Shown: piece after piece, positions 21,001 to 31,973 of the stretch | How the letters are laid out: every line of letters begins with the position of its first letter | Numbering within the stretch: position 1 is the stretch's first letter | DNA from: Leuctra nigra | Lineage: Eukaryota > Arthropoda > Insecta > Plecoptera > Leuctridae | Length of the DNA: 64,000 nt | NCBI GenBank assembly: GCA_934045905.1 | Contig: OW203761.1 | Coordinates: forward strand, 31,608,964 to 31,672,963 | Reading direction: 5' to 3' | Notes under the pieces: model-generated | The model's input: only the letters and a program-made list of their open reading frames with translations | Database searches by the model: none | What the model was told of the DNA's origin: nothing | Translations under genes and position numbers: made by a program

Positions 21001-24000
21001 CATTGTTGTAAAACACTAATAGATATATGGAAAACCAAACTGCATGTGAATTTATCTAGAAACCAGAGCCACCCAGATATTTTCTGAATTGGTCTATTAA
21101 GAGTTTTTTTGCATTTTGCATTTAGAGGCCTTTGTACGCGAACGGGAATCGCTTGGTTTGTTATGAAGCGATTTTTTTAGAGTAAATAATGCCACACACA
21201 CTGGAATGCACTCTGACCTCTGGTACGACCTTAAAGTGTTAAATTAATCTTATTTAGCACGAATCAAAATCTCAATTAATGCAAATAATGAAACTGAGTT
21301 TTTAATATGGCCTGCATGGGTGTCAAAAACAACCGGTAGATGGCGGATGAATCACTTGCAATGTCAAAACCGCCGCAAAGGTTGCAGTCATGGAAATGCT
21401 TTGTGAATCGTGCAGAGATGGATAGTTTCGTTCGGTGACGGACGCTGATGGATCATGGAAAGGCAGCTTAAGAGTTGCAGTACGCTGCTCAGCTTCTTAT
21501 TTATTAAAATCTAATACAGAGAGATTCATATGGAGAGATGTGCAATGTGAAAAACATCCATTTAAAGTCATCTGTCGTCGATGTCTAGTGACAAACAAAA
21601 CCGACCTGTTCTTACGTACAGACCAAGGTCAAATTCTTCACTCATCCGGCTGAGATCGTCTTACAAAGGACAAGATTGCACGGAAAGCTGACAAAGCACA
21701 ACAATATGCTTTAGATGCTCTTGTAGTATAAATATGTCAGTAGACACAGCGTAGCATTAAACAAAATAAATAATATGTCTATATTGCCAGAATTTGATAA
21801 AGCAGTGCGGCCTCAGACATCGGCAAAAGAATTTAGTGCTGCAGCTATAGCAGTCACAAATCTCATATAGAGCAGAAGTCAATGTTAAAACCAATACTTT
21901 GCATTAGGCTTGCTCTTTCTTGACAGTGTCATTCATGTGGCATGCAACACATTTCATTTGCTAGATCTTGCCTAGCCATTACAAGCGATGCATTGGATGC
22001 GTGTATGTTAATGCTAGATAGATAATATGGATTATGGCGCTCAACAGCAAGGTTATCAGCGCCAGCCAAGTCATACAACAAGGTGTTGTAATAAAATGTA
22101 TGTATATCGCTAAGCGAAGTCATGTTGTATAAGATTGTCCTATTGGTTAAAATCAACTAGGTTCTACGCTAGTGCGAGTCAATCATGTAAAATAAAGTAG
22201 TCAGTCTGGATAAAATATGAGCTGGTATTACAGTGAAAACTGATGTCATATTGAGCCAGGTGCCGTTTTTATAAATACTGGCCCTGGCTCGTCTAAAACT
22301 ATAGCTAGGTAACTACTTGTCTGTGATAAGACTTCTTCGTGCTGTGTGTAACTAGATGAAATTGAAATCTAAGGTCCCAGTATCTTTCAGGAAGTTAATT
22401 AGCGTGTCAATTGATTTTTCATCGTCTCCGAGCACCTCGCTGAGATTACTCGAGAGACGATGACGACGGCGTGCTTGGCGGTGTTCTTCACAGTCCATCA
22501 GCATGTGATGGACTGTTAGAGGAACATCACAGGTGTCACACTGTGGCTGTGTGACAAATTGAGCAATTTGTGGCAAATTGCTCAAGGACACACCTGTGCA
22601 CTGTGAGCAGGCACATAGTAAGGGGGGGATTATCTCTCCCCCCCCCCCCCACTCGAGATCCAATACAAAATACAAAATTAAGTTTAGCATCTCAGAATCA
22701 CTCATTAAATTGCTTAAATTCTAACAAAAAACGCCCTGGAGGGCAACAATAGCCTAATAGAAGTTTCTTTGGTGAAATTTGAGAAATTGAGCATCCCAGT
22801 ATCACCTTTAAAATTTTTTATATTCGAGAAAAACAATTGGTGGGTAGTTTGCTTCAGTTCGTGCATTTTATAGCTCCAGAATCACTTTATAAATATTGTT
22901 CAATTATAAAAATGGCGGGCAGGGTTAAAACACAGACCCTCCTTCCAGATGTCGCAATTTCCCCTTCCCCCATGATAAAAGGACAGTAGGTATAGACAGC
23001 GTACATCTGAACTCTCACTAGACGGAGCCGCTCATCAGATGTTCTGTTAGGCTGAGAAAGACTGCATTGCGTGCTCACCTTGTAATGTAGTCTTTCTCGG
23101 CCTAATAGAATTGAACTGACGAGCAGCGCATTCTGTTGAGAGTTCAGACATAAGTTGTACGAACTGGAGTTCCTACGCGCCTGGCTGTGTGTGAATATTA
23201 TACATCATTATAGGCCTCCGAAATAGCCATAGGCGCGCCACTAGCATGACAATTAGCGCTTACCTGGTGGATGAAAAGCAAATGAACTGATAGGGCAAAG
23301 TATTGAAAAAGATATGGCCGCCGTGTTAAATTGTAGAAATATAATTAAAGAAATAAGAATATTGGCTTGTGCTGAAGTAAAACTGACTGAAGTGAGTTTA
23401 TTACTGATTTTGTTTTAAAATATTTATAATGCCCGATTATGCCACAGCCCACTGGATTCATCAAAGTTTATATAAACAAAACCGATATTTTCGTGTCACT
23501 TCAACCTACGATCACCACACTTTACAGGGATCGGAAACTGTGTGCGTATTGTGACGTCACTCCCATAAGACCAATGCTAAATGATGGCGGCCCAGTGCTT
23601 GGGCCGCCGATTTGCACCCATTTACTTCCTGCACCCGTTTACTTCCGGCCGGTGACCCGCGAAATTTAAAAAAAGTTAGATTTTGGAGTGTTTTAATTTG
23701 ATTCACACAATTGCCGCCAGGTTTGAAAGAGCTTCTCAAACTTGCCGCTGCTAAAGATGATAGCGCATTGTCGAATATTTGAATTCTGTTCTGGCGGGAG
23801 ATAAAGACATGTGAAACGAGAGCGACATCACAGCCGCTTGTTCTATGCTTGTTGTGTTCAAGGTGACCAAGCACATGGCCAGCTAGTCAGACAGTTTCCG
23901 ATCCCTGTAAAGTGTGGTGATCGTGGCTTCAACACTTGACTTTGCATTTTTAAGTCAAACATTTTATTTTCTCTGTCTAAGTAACTTTATTTGGAAATAA

Positions 24001-25360
24001 ATACGTCGAAGGATTAGCAGCATTGCGAAATGAATTAAATTGCATACGACAACGCAGCAAACCGTTTTACTTAGGAACAAGCTAATATTACGTATTTCTT
24101 TATTAATATTTCTGCTTTTTACACGGTGGCCATAGCGTTACAAGGCAATGTTCCCTATCAAAAATTTCGCTATTCCACCGCACAGATGGCGCGTCAGTCT
24201 ACTTCGGGGGCGTATAGAGATGGGTTCTAAAATCCAACGTCACATCCAATGTTCGAGGTAAATGTGTCGTTTGTACTGGGCTTGAGAGGTACTGGCAGTG
24301 ATGAACTAGGGGGTGTGCGAGCAGTGCAGCAGCACATGACGCCACCAAGTAGTAGGGGATGTGGTGAAAACAGAATGTATGTTGTTATTCGAAACAATCT
24401 CTGGGTTATTTTGAAACCGAACAATATTTTTAAGTTACTGAAATGATGTAGGTATTATTTTTTAAATATTTTACAGAATATTGGTTATAATATAATTTTT
24501 TTGTAGCATTTTAGTAAATATAAATAATTTTTAGATTATTGCCTGTCGAAGCATAGCCTACTTCAAACGATAATAGGGCACTTACCAAACTTTCTCCCGC
24601 TTGAATGGCGGGAGAACATCTCCGCATCTTGTCAACTCAAACATTTTTTGATAGACATAAACAGTACTTACTGTTTAGATATATCTATTTATTACTCTAG
24701 TATTATAAAATGATTGAAAATAAGAAGATATTGCAATTTCTCAATCAAAATCCCTGGGTGTGTTTGATAAGTATTTTCAGCTTGCGATCTGTGACGACAG
24801 CAGATTGTTCGGCGCGCGCTCGAAAATGTGGACTTATCAAACAAACTTTGCTGGCGGCGCGTTTGAACCTTTGAACAGACCGCGATATTTTAAATGGCGG
24901 CCATCAACCTAACCTCATTTAATGCATAATTAATCATAAATACCTATTATAGGTATAGAGGTTATTTTAAAACTTACGAGATTCATCTGTATGCTCATTC
25001 ATGTGTATTACTACAACATGAAGCTCTGTAGAAGTAAATTGACACGTTGAAAACTGATACATGTCAGTGTCAGCCGCCATGTTTTCCAGAGTGCAATCTG
25101 TCCCTCGCTCGATTTTGACCGCGCAATTGGATTGCGCTCCGCCAGTACCGCGCGGAGTTATCAAACACTCCAGAGCGCAAGCCAGATGAGTTATCAAACA
25201 AAAAAGAGCAGATCGAGCGCTGGCCGAGTGCGCGGAATTGAGTTATCAAACACACCCCATGTCATAACAAGCCCCTCAGTTTAGTAAAATACAAATATTT
25301 GAACAGAAACACTGGTATTGTCAAGAAATAAAAATAAAAATAAAAAAAAAGAGTCCGCGC

Positions 25361-25402
<42 letters not shown>

Positions 25403-25776
25403 CTTGACAATACCAGTGTTTCTGTTCAAATATTTGTATTTTACTAAGTTGTTTCCTGGTATATTATCTTCTTCTTTGTGTTTATTAAGCCCCTCAGTTG
25501 TTTTATTGTTTCCATTATGCAGTGAGCTCTTCAAGAGAGCCCTAGAAACAATATCATAGGGACAGCCTGATATTTGGTAATTTAACGTATTAATTAATAC
25601 CAGTAACCAAATATCAACAGCAATTCTTAATTCTTATTCTCAATTCTTCTGAAAATAAGAACTGTATCGCAAGAAATACTTACAATGTTTTTGTCCAGGT
25701 TTTCGACGAAGCTGTCCGTGCTGTTTTGCGACCTGAGCCACAAAAACGCCGCCAAAGGAAGTGCATCATGCTTTAG
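15030..25776 (+). CDS. Mtl: Mtl (Mig-2-like) Rac-family small GTPase, complete, 4 exons
   Basis: Exons are 15030-15145, 17574-17688, 19830-20108 and 25699-25776 (116+115+279+78 = 588 nt, 195 aa). The P-loop is GDGTVGKT (13-20), the effector region YVPTVFDNYSAP, switch II DTAGQ (60-64) and the guanine-specificity motif TKID (118-121), followed by a Rho insert helix. The tail [10 protein letters not shown] gives a basic patch and CAAX box CIML; Leu at the end predicts geranylgeranylation and membrane anchoring. The wording through [20 protein letters not shown] and [17 protein letters not shown] matches invertebrate Mtl rather than Rac1 or Cdc42. Mtl acts with Rac in actin-driven cell migration and axon guidance. 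Gly and Gln at the hydrolysis positions are normal. Introns carry many MITEs; exon 2 is flanked by oppositely oriented copies of one repeat end. Confidence 0.95.
15640..16180. repeat. GTATC-rich repeat element in Mtl intron 1
   Basis: Degenerate copies of GTATCTTGTATTTTAAATAC in both orientations fill about 540 bases. The outer edges carry TTGGGCAGTATC (left) and GTATTTTGCCCATGTC (right), a loose inverted repeat around GGGCA. The design, short motifs repeated inside weak terminal repeats, resembles hAT-type MITEs such as the one at 31347-31829. No clean target duplication was found. Confidence 0.5.
16190..17390. other. Mtl intron 1, no gene seen
   Basis: A 117-codon open frame at 16274-16627 has no recognisable domain and no splice context. 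The stretch otherwise holds a 15-base C tract at 16754-16768 and AT-rich intron sequence. Confidence 0.5.
17396..17475. repeat. End of CTAGGAAAACGC element, left of Mtl exon 2
   Basis: It begins CTAGGAAAACGCTCAG right after a TA dinucleotide and contains ACGCGTTGGTGAGCGAGCAC and CATGCAACATCCCCAG. The same sequence, reversed, lies at 19728-19798, and related ends occur at 48095, 59659 and 61490. It ends about 100 bases before Mtl exon 2. Confidence 0.6.
17880..18310. repeat. Internal part of the CTAGGAAAACGC element family
   Basis: Degenerate units of about 100 bases repeat the pattern 'AATTTTGCACACATG...ACC(A)ACATT...TTAAAATTTTAAAAA...CGATTGG'. A clearly related stretch lies at 60660-60960 inside the complete foldback element 59659-61490. 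With the end at 19798 this is probably a partial copy of that family. Confidence 0.55.
18371..18492. repeat. MITE with GGGCCCTATTCTAT ends
   Basis: A near-perfect palindrome: GGGCCCTATTCTATATCTCG at the left faces ATAAAATAGGCCC at the right, and the inner CGTCGCGGCCGCCTTC pairs with GAAGGCGGCCGCAGCG. It shares terminal design with 8408-8533 and 47964-48067. Confidence 0.6.
18653..18865 (-). pseudogene. Short acidic/serine-rich open frame, possibly a transposase N-terminus remnant
   Basis: This is a 70-codon frame whose second half ([20 protein letters not shown], then [13 protein letters not shown]) has the Asp/Ser-rich start style of piggyBac-like transposases. It stops at once, and no continuation is seen nearby. 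This is a resemblance in composition only; it could be chance. Confidence 0.2.
19116..19717. mobile_element. hAT-type MITE with perfect 8-bp duplication, host of a nested MITE
   Basis: The ends TAGTGATG...CATCACTA are inverted repeats, and ATCGTAAA flanks both sides (19108-19115 and 19718-19725). The subterminal sequence is rich in GGGAATATTCCCG palindromes on both sides. No coding sequence is present. A second, complete MITE (19269-19551) is inserted inside. The element itself sits inside a copy of the CTAGGAAAACGC repeat, giving three layers. Confidence 0.8.
19269..19551. mobile_element. Nested hAT-type MITE with perfect 8-bp duplication
   Basis: Inverted ends are CAGGGGTTGGCAAC and GGTTACCGACCCCTG, flanked by TCATAAGA at 19261-19268 and 19552-19559. 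It contains the GCCCTGCGGGGC motif and 14 consecutive G (19393-19406). CAGGGGT(T/C)GG ends and an 8-bp duplication are classical hAT features. Confidence 0.8.
19720..19798. repeat. Opposite end of CTAGGAAAACGC element, right of Mtl exon 2
   Basis: This is the reverse complement of the 17396 end, finishing GAGCGTTTTCCTAG 31 bases before Mtl exon 3. It belongs to the partial copy that also includes 17880-18310. Confidence 0.55.
20109..20905. other. Mtl intron 3, left part, no element recognised
   Basis: AT-rich intron. I see no open frame of interest, no clear inverted repeat and no simple-sequence array here. Confidence 0.4.
20912..21094. mobile_element. TA-flanked MITE, 183 bp
   Basis: Arms of about 65 bases pair well: GACCAATTCAGAAATTATCTGG at the left faces the reverse complement of CCAGATATTTTCTGAATTGGTC at the right. 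TA flanks both ends (20910-20911 and 21095-21096), consistent with Tc1/mariner-type insertion. Confidence 0.7.
21100..22350. other. Mtl intron 3, middle part, nothing recognised
   Basis: Several short open frames (for example 21435-21653) match nothing I know and have no splice context. No tandem repeat is seen. Confidence 0.4.
22352..22600 (-). pseudogene. C-terminal remnant of a LINE ORF2
   Basis: On the minus strand the last about 60 residues read [17 protein letters not shown], then a basic stretch and [19 protein letters not shown] before a stop. This C-x2-C...H-x4-C knuckle followed by a LG/FL helix is the usual C-terminus of Jockey/I-type LINE ORF2 proteins of arthropods. Upstream is lost: a C-tract repeat begins at about 22622. 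This family is distinct from the three intact LINEs in the window. Confidence 0.6.
22620..23183. repeat. Dispersed G/C-tract repeat with embedded Tc1-like MITE relative
   Basis: It contains AGGGGGGGAT, 13 C at 22638-22650 and a variant GCCCTGGAGGGC motif, and ends with GAGTTCCTACGCGCCTG as at 7750. Within it, 22998-23155 (AACTCTCACTAGACGGAGCC ... GTTGAGAGTTCAGAC) is related to the MITE at 60276-60451, including the internal GAAAGAC...GTCTTTCTCGGCCTA hairpin. Confidence 0.5.
23506..23926. mobile_element. MITE with 34-base inverted ends, 421 bp
   Basis: The left end (C)TACGATCACCACACTTTAC, then AGGGATCGGAAACTG, is repeated in reverse at the right, with two early mismatches. CTTCAAC flanks both sides (23499-23505 and 23927-23933) as a 7-bp direct repeat. 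No coding sequence. Confidence 0.7.
23934..24750. other. Mtl intron 3, no element recognised
   Basis: AT-rich sequence. A small palindrome, CTCCCGCTTGAATGGCGGGAG, lies near 24594. Nothing else supported. Confidence 0.35.
24756..25257. mobile_element. MITE with GGGTGTGTTTGATAA ends and internal GTTATCAAAC repeats
   Basis: Terminal GGGTGTGTTTGATAA faces TTATCAAACACACCC. The motif GTTATCAAAC recurs at least three more times just inside, in both orientations, as subterminal repeats that could bind a transposase. The interior is unusually GC-rich for this window (GCGCGCTCG and similar). Confidence 0.65.
25281..25486. repeat. Insertion containing a near-perfect hairpin, flanked by 12-bp direct repeats
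   Basis: AAGCCCCTCAGT occurs at 25269-25280 and 25487-25498. Inside, 25282-25327 pairs with 25401-25446 almost perfectly (TAGTAAAATACAAATATTTG and onwards). The loop is an A-rich then T-rich tract centred on the palindrome AGTCCGCGCGGACT. Confidence 0.6.
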
Positions 25777-27028
25777 ATTAGATTAGTGTAGGGTCCACCC
25801 AGCGTACCCTTTTACACAGAATACCCTTAACTCATGAACTCCAATGCTATACAACCATCAAGTGTACATCGAAAGTATTGTGCATATATAAGTATTACCT
25901 CTTTATTGCACACATTTTGTTGTAGATATAGACATGCCCACCAAACAATGACATCCATCATAAATATGACAATTGACATTGCTGCTGCACAAATATAGTG
26001 ACGAGAGATATTATTAAAATTAGTTTGACTAGTCCCCTAACTGTAGGTTCTTTGAATGGTCAGAAAAACGTTTAGAGCCTATTGAATAATTACTATATTA
26101 GTTAGTGAGTATTATATCATCTAGCAACTAAAATTCAGATATTTGCATTCTGGCTGGTAAATTATGAATCTCATATCTTTTTTCTATGTTGTTTTAAAAT
26201 GTACATTTATGTGTCAAAAAGTGTCAATCAAATGTAGCAAGTACTGAAGTGATGACTTGTTCTAACGTTCTAACTGTATGGCAGCATGCATAGCAGTTTG
26301 TTCTTTCTTGGCAATAGATTCGTCATGTAATAGTTTTTATACTCATTTTGTGTCTTCTCATATAATGATATTAATATTGGTAGTTCTCCCGAGATGTAAA
26401 TCTTATATTTACTACCTACTGCACTTGTTTTTTATTTGAACGTCACTACTACCAAAAATCTGTCTGTATCTTAGAATATTTTCGAACGTAGATAATGTGT
26501 CGTTTATTGTATCTTATAATACTGATTGCCATTATCAATACTGTACCTATATAGCTCAAAAAGTGTGTTGGTTTGGTACTAGGACTAGTAAATTAAGTTA
26601 ACCAAAGGAAATGTCAATGTAATTTGACTGGCATTATTTTTTAATTCTAGTCATAAGCTGCTTTGCTACTGAGATTAATTAGTTAACCGTTTACTGCATC
26701 ATCAACCTACTGAACTGCTAATTATTGCTGCTAAGTTTATGTGGTACGTTTACGTATCTGTTTGGAAACTTTGACAATACATTGTGTGTGCACACCTTCA
26801 GATATAAATTAAATTTCAAAAGACTAACATCGACTTTTTAAATGTGAAATAAAACAATTTCATGATGTACAGTTACAACTGCAGTTTGTATTAATTATTT
26901 TTAATCACACTAATATTATAATGTATAGGTGCATTTAGGTTCAATAAGACTCTTGTACTTCGTTTTATGTTAAAAAATATTGCAATAAACAAACATATAA
27001 AAAATTTAAATCTCCTATCACTTTACAA
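25777..27028 (+). other. Mtl: Mtl 3' UTR region
   Basis: Non-coding AT-rich sequence follows the TAG stop. A good poly(A) hexamer AATAAA lies at 26984-26989, which would give a 3' UTR of about 1.2 kb. An earlier site would shorten it. A hAT-type MITE begins just after. Confidence 0.5.
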
Positions 27029-27036
27029 GCGATAGC

Positions 27037-27473
27037 CAGTGCTCGAAGTGGGAATTAAATAGTGTACCATACGGTCATACCATACTATTTAAAAATTAAA
27101 TAGTATGGTAACATTAATATGCCACGTGTGGGGGGGGGGGGGGTACGATATTAGGTGAGGGTCCAGAATTACACTGACAACAATTGTCACGTCATTACTT
27201 AGATTAGTCTTCTACCTTGATTAAAAACAAAATTAAATACCTAATGAATTTTACCTTATCTTAGTTTTGTACAATGCAATTGTAATTCTGCTATTCAAGC
27301 AGTCAAAAGAGAGCCATGAAATACTAGTAAATTAGAAACTAAAATTACGTACATATCCAAGAATATCGGATTTTAAGCATTCCGTTTTTTGTGAGAAGTA
27401 ACGGTATGAAATCAAATGTGCAATGAAGTGCCGGTATACCATACCATCCCATACCGGCCCACTTCGAGCACTG
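27037..27473. mobile_element. hAT-type MITE with 8-bp duplication (one mismatch)
   Basis: The ends are CAGTGCTCGAAGTGG and CCCACTTCGAGCACTG. The flanks are GCGATAGC (27029-27036) and GCGAAAGC (27474-27481), one mismatch apart. Inside are a palindrome around 27080-27108 (CATACTATTTAAAAATTAAA) and 14 consecutive G at 27130-27143. Confidence 0.75.
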
Positions 27474-27481
27474 GCGAAAGC

Positions 27482-28040
27482 TTACCATATATTCCTGTAA
27501 TACCTATTGACTGCCTAAAAAAGTTGGCAAATTTTTTTTACAAAATAATTGTTTATTTTTTGGGTGTATGTAGTTAAGGGACCAACACACATGTAGAACA
27601 AAGATATTGAGGGAAACAAGTTTTGCTAATTTATGGACTATTATATAAGGAAGCGTATTTTGTAGGTATACTACTTACTGTTGATTGATATTTTGTTCTC
27701 CTTTTACCGTCTTTACAAAATATTTAAATACACTTCAGTTATTCAAAAAATAATTATTGTTGCTTGGTTCCATTTAGCTTTAAAATGTTAAACTATTGTT
27801 GGTACACTTAAATTTAAATTAAAAAGAAACCAACCAACATATTTCTTGGCCCAAGGGCCAAGCACACACAGGGCGATTTTGTGGGTTTGTGGAGTAGAGG
27901 TAACTGCGCAAGTAGATTTTGAGTTTGACTCATTTTGATTATTCACACAAATTTTTTTATTTCTTTTTTAATTTTAAAAAATTTAGCACACTAGCGTAGT
28001 AAAAATTACGCTTAATTAATTTGGCCCATTGATCAGGAAG
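27482..28040. other. Intergenic sequence, nothing recognised
   Basis: AT-rich, without a supported gene or repeat. Confidence 0.35.
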
Positions 28041-28049
28041 GAGGAGAGC

Positions 28050-28315
28050 CAAGTCGCAGACAGTGGAAATAAAATTCTTATGAAGCATGCAAGGAGTAAC
28101 AAAGATGGACCTGATCAGGAGTGAAACAATAGGAGTGGAGAGACCGGCTGAGGTGGTTTGGTCACGTGAAGAGGTTGCATAGAGAAAGAGAGTGTGTTGT
28201 TGTAAAGTGTTAGAAGGAGAGTGGGCAGACCAAGGGGGAAGTGGAGATAGTTGGTAGCAGAGAATGTGCAGGAGAGACTAGAGAAAGAGTGGGTGAAGAA
28301 TTGAGTGGAATTTTA
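28050..28315 (+). pseudogene. Decayed 3' part of an RTE-like LINE ORF2
   Basis: Broken-frame translation recovers the order seen in the intact RTE-like ORF2: MDLIRSETI, then RLRWFGHVKRL, then a GRP-like basic stretch. Frameshifts and stops interrupt it. It is older than the other RTE copies in the window. Confidence 0.55.
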
Positions 28316-28960
28316 TGAAAATAGTCAAAATTTGGACTGATGGGAGGAAAGAGTTTTAAAAAAATACTAATTAATGTCGTTTCATTATAACCCTTCCTGG
28401 CCCCTGACACCAGGGACCAGGCGCCAAAGTGCAAACAAGTGAATTTTCACTTCAAATAATGACCCTATATCAAAAAATATAATAAAAATTCGAAGAAGAG
28501 GGGAAGTTAGCCTAAAAACTGGAATCGTGAAGTTGGAAATCGAATCTGTATTTGAATTTCCCGGGCAAACCTGTTGTAGTGGGCGTGACATTAAAGTTTG
28601 ACGTTTGACCTTTGAAGGCCAGCACGTGTTGTTTGTAGATCATCAGCTGGTTTACGGATTGTTGTTTGAAAAATATAAACAATATGATTTGTCTTGTAAT
28701 TCAAACTAAAATCACGAGTTGTATACGTGCATTAGTATGGTGTACATACAGATCGCGATCTTTTCACGGTGTAACAAGTACTTTCATGTTTTCAGCTGAA
28801 AATAAGTTTAGATGTAGTAATTTCTGTATTAAGTCTACAGACATTGTCCGAGACGGAGGTAAATGGTTTTCCATTGAATTACGGAGCATATTGTATATTT
28901 GAAAGTAGCTATAATGAGATCATAGCTCCATGATGAGATGGACATGGGACATATTGTGTG

Positions 28961-29182
28961 CAGTGGCGGTCTGGCCCGTGGTGCGATTGCAACCCGGACC
29001 CCTGTCTTTTATGGGCCCTTTTCCCCATATTATGGGCTCCTATTTACCTACATTTTACTGTCGTTTTTCATATAAAACCAGCACTTTTATTCTTTTACAT
29101 ACATCTTTTCTATCTCTACTTTGTTTTACCTGTCACATGTTTATCCGGACCCTTTGCCTCATCGCATCCCGGACCGCCCCTG
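28961..29182. repeat. MITE-like element with CAGTGGCGGTCTGG ends
   Basis: CAGTGGCGGTCTGG at the left faces CCGGACCGCCCCTG at the right, two mismatches apart. The size and CAG...CTG ends fit hAT. No exact duplication was found in the flanks. Confidence 0.5.
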
Positions 29183-29189
29183 CATATGT

Positions 29190-30355
29190 GGAGTAAAATG
29201 CCTTGGTGGAGAAAAGGTAGGATGGCAGGTAGTGGTCGAGTGAGTGGGGACGACACACTCATTCTTTCGAGGGAGATGTTGGTTGGTCAACAAAGGCAGG
29301 TGGTAAAATACATACATGATTCGCATCTTGCAGTGGTCAAGGACGCACTGGTATAGTGAAGCTCTAAACTCGGATAAACTCGGCTCTAAACTTGGGCACG
29401 GATCCTCGGGCATGCACGCGAGAATGTTGGTAGGTTGGCAGATTTTATTTGAACAGTGGTCGTCGTGAAGTGACCAATATAGACCCATGCACAATAGTAT
29501 CAGTTGCAAGACACGAACACAAAAAGCCAAACTTAAGAACGGAAAACGAACAACTAATAACAAAGAATGTTAATTAAGTTATTAAGGTAAATTCCCTGTA
29601 TTGTTCACAATTCAGCCGTGGATGACGTAAAACGTAGAAATATTTAGCCAAGTCCAACAATCTGTGTTTGCGCCGTATCAACTGTTAACACCAAAGTCGT
29701 AGGACCCACTGACACATGTCGTAAGGCGATTCATACGCTACAAATCACGATATTGGCCAAACTGCTGCACTCAATAGTCAATGGGTTGAAAGGATATTTT
29801 CCTCATTAAGTAGTGTATTTGATTTTACAACTCATCAGAACTTTTTTGCCACAATATTTTTGTGCAGAAAAATGTTGTCCTTTTTATTTTTGAAAATTAC
29901 ATGTACACATGACCCAGAAACAAGTGCGAAAGTCAATAGCCATGACATTTACTATTAGATGAGATAGTCGTTGAATCCCACAAGAAAATTAATGAAGTCC
30001 CATTTAAATAGTTAGTTATAAAAAAATGTGTAATCAAGTCACAGCTATTCCCACAAATAAGTGATACGTGATGGAGCCACTTCTGGCAAGATGGCTACTA
30101 TCAGGTCCACATATTAATTTGTTTGTTTTTACATTTCGTGTTTCCATAAAGCAGTGAAAAAACAAAAAACAAATTAAATTGATATTTAGCTATAAATTTA
30201 CTTTCTTGGCCATAACAAACAACTATATCAAATATTTGTATTTATATTTATGCAAATGCGCCCTTGATAGCCGCCATTTACCTATTACCACAAAATCCAC
30301 CAGAGGTCAGTTGTGTTCCTTATTTTCTCGATGGGGTGTAAACTGTGAGAGTGTA
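29190..30355. other. Intergenic sequence, nothing recognised
   Basis: A 134-codon minus-strand frame (29159-29563) has no recognisable domain and is probably chance. Confidence 0.35.
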
Positions 30356-30359
30356 GAAG

Positions 30360-30984
30360 CACCGCGTAGAGAATATCTATCTTCACACTATTAAATTTAA
30401 GGTGAGATCAGATGGGCTTGAGACGTGAAACAGGCTCCAATGCTAAATATGGCCAGGTCTATAGAGTGGATTGGCTGCGGCTACCAGCCGTTCGCAGCGC
30501 TCTCTAAGCACCATGGTTGGTGTTAGAAAATCGAACTAATCTGAATTTTAGCGGGTTAATTCAAAATCAAATGTATAAATTAGAACTTAAACAACTTGGA
30601 TAACGATCAGATGAAATTAAAAGGGTTGATATCAGTGTAAAAATGTGTTTAGTTTATTGATTGTAATAATTAACATGTAATACAAGCATTTTCACTTACT
30701 TATTATTCACCAAACAGCAAATAACCTAAAAGATGGCATTTGACAGCTCGCGCCATTGACTATCACTCAAGAAATAAAATGATTGCCTAGATTAGTTCCG
30801 GGATCGCCACCAGCGAACTTAGCGCTGCGATCGGCTAGGGTGCAGACTGACCAAGGGTCGATTTTATAGCATTTTTTTCTGCGTATTCCACCCGTAGTCC
30901 GTATTCACGGGAGCCAATGGTAGATCATTGAAGTGTTCACACCGTAAACTTAATAGTGTGAAGATAGCTGTTCTCTACGCGGTG
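30360..30984. mobile_element. MITE with CACCGCGTAGAGAA ends, 625 bp
   Basis: CACCGCGTAGAGAA, then TATCTATCTTCACACTATTA, at the left is repeated in reverse at the right end with few changes. The flanks GTAGAAG (left) and GTAGAAA (right) suggest a 7-8 bp duplication with one change. No coding sequence. Confidence 0.6.
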
Positions 30985-31010
30985 GTAGAAAGAGAGGGGT
31001 GATTTTAGCG

Positions 31011-31973
31011 TAGGGTTGCCATTTTTTTCAAATCCATAAGTGTGACACCAGAAGTACTGGAATTAGGGGGGGGGGGGGTGAACTGTGGATCCGGGCCGCT
31101 ACGGAAAAATCTGTATTTCAAAAACCAATTTGGTCTATTTCTATGCGTTTTGGACTATATAATTTAATTCGCCAATTTGATGTTGCAAATTGACGCTAAT
31201 AGGTATGTTCTACAAGTAGTGAATGTATGTGGCAACCCTTTTACATCTGACTGACAGGACTAGGGGCAGTAGTACCAACGATTAAGAACTGAATGTGGAC
31301 ATTTAATATTGATCTGAGTAATTTCAAGTTATTTCTCACTAATTTTCAGTGTTGAGTAGTAACATGATACAAAGTAACATGTTACTGGCAACATGTTAAC
31401 TTTTTCGAGTAAAAGTAACTGTAACGTGTTACTTTGAAAATAAAGTATTTGTATTCCTAACATGTTACTTATTTTGAGTAACTTAACTGATTGTAACATG
31501 TTACAAATTTATTTTGTTTCCATAGAATATTCAAGTAGGTAAACACCTAAAAGTCAATTTCAGAAGGTTAAAAAACACTAAATATTTTGAAAATGCCTCT
31601 TGGAAGGCAATTTTGTTGTCATTTTAACTTTTTTTCGGTTAATTTCATATTTATTTGTGTATTATTTATGACGTACAGGTTCAAAGATTTTTGAAAAGTA
31701 ACTGTGAAAGTAACTGTATCGGTGTTACTTTTAAAATTAAGTAACTTTAACTGTAACACTGTTAGAATTTTGGACAAGTAACTGTAACTGTAACACTGAT
31801 ACATTTTAAAAGTAACTTTGCCAACACTGCTAATTTTTCAATTTTTGGACATAAATCATAATTTTACTGGAAAAGCGTGATTTTTCTGTCACGCCTGATG
31901 TCGAGGTGTGACGCGTGATTTTTGTCTGAAAGTAGGGACTGTCCCGCCAAAAGCGTGACGGTTGGCAACCCTA
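31011..31973. mobile_element. hAT-type element with perfect 8-bp duplication, host of a nested MITE
   Basis: TAGGGTTGCCA...TGGCAACCCTA ends are flanked by TTTTAGCG on both sides (31003-31010 and 31974-31981). The subterminal sequence includes GGGACTGTCCCGCCAAAA, shared with 35618-36172. A 12-base G tract is at 31067-31078. The complete MITE 31347-31829 is inserted inside. Confidence 0.8.
31347..31829. mobile_element. Nested hAT-type MITE with perfect 8-bp duplication and GTAAC repeats
   Basis: The ends CAGTGTTG and CAACACTG are flanked by CTAATTTT at 31339-31346 and 31830-31837. The body is mostly degenerate GTAAC(A/T)TG / AGTAACTGTAAC motifs in both orientations. 483 bp, non-coding. Confidence 0.8.

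Noticed and set aside
25262..25534. 90-codon poly-Lys frame
   Set aside because: Produced by the A/T-tract hairpin; no coding support.
28930..29356. Cys/Trp-rich frames on the plus strand
   Set aside because: They lie on the MITE-like element 28961-29182 and its flank; composition is a by-product of CCCGGACC-type repeats.
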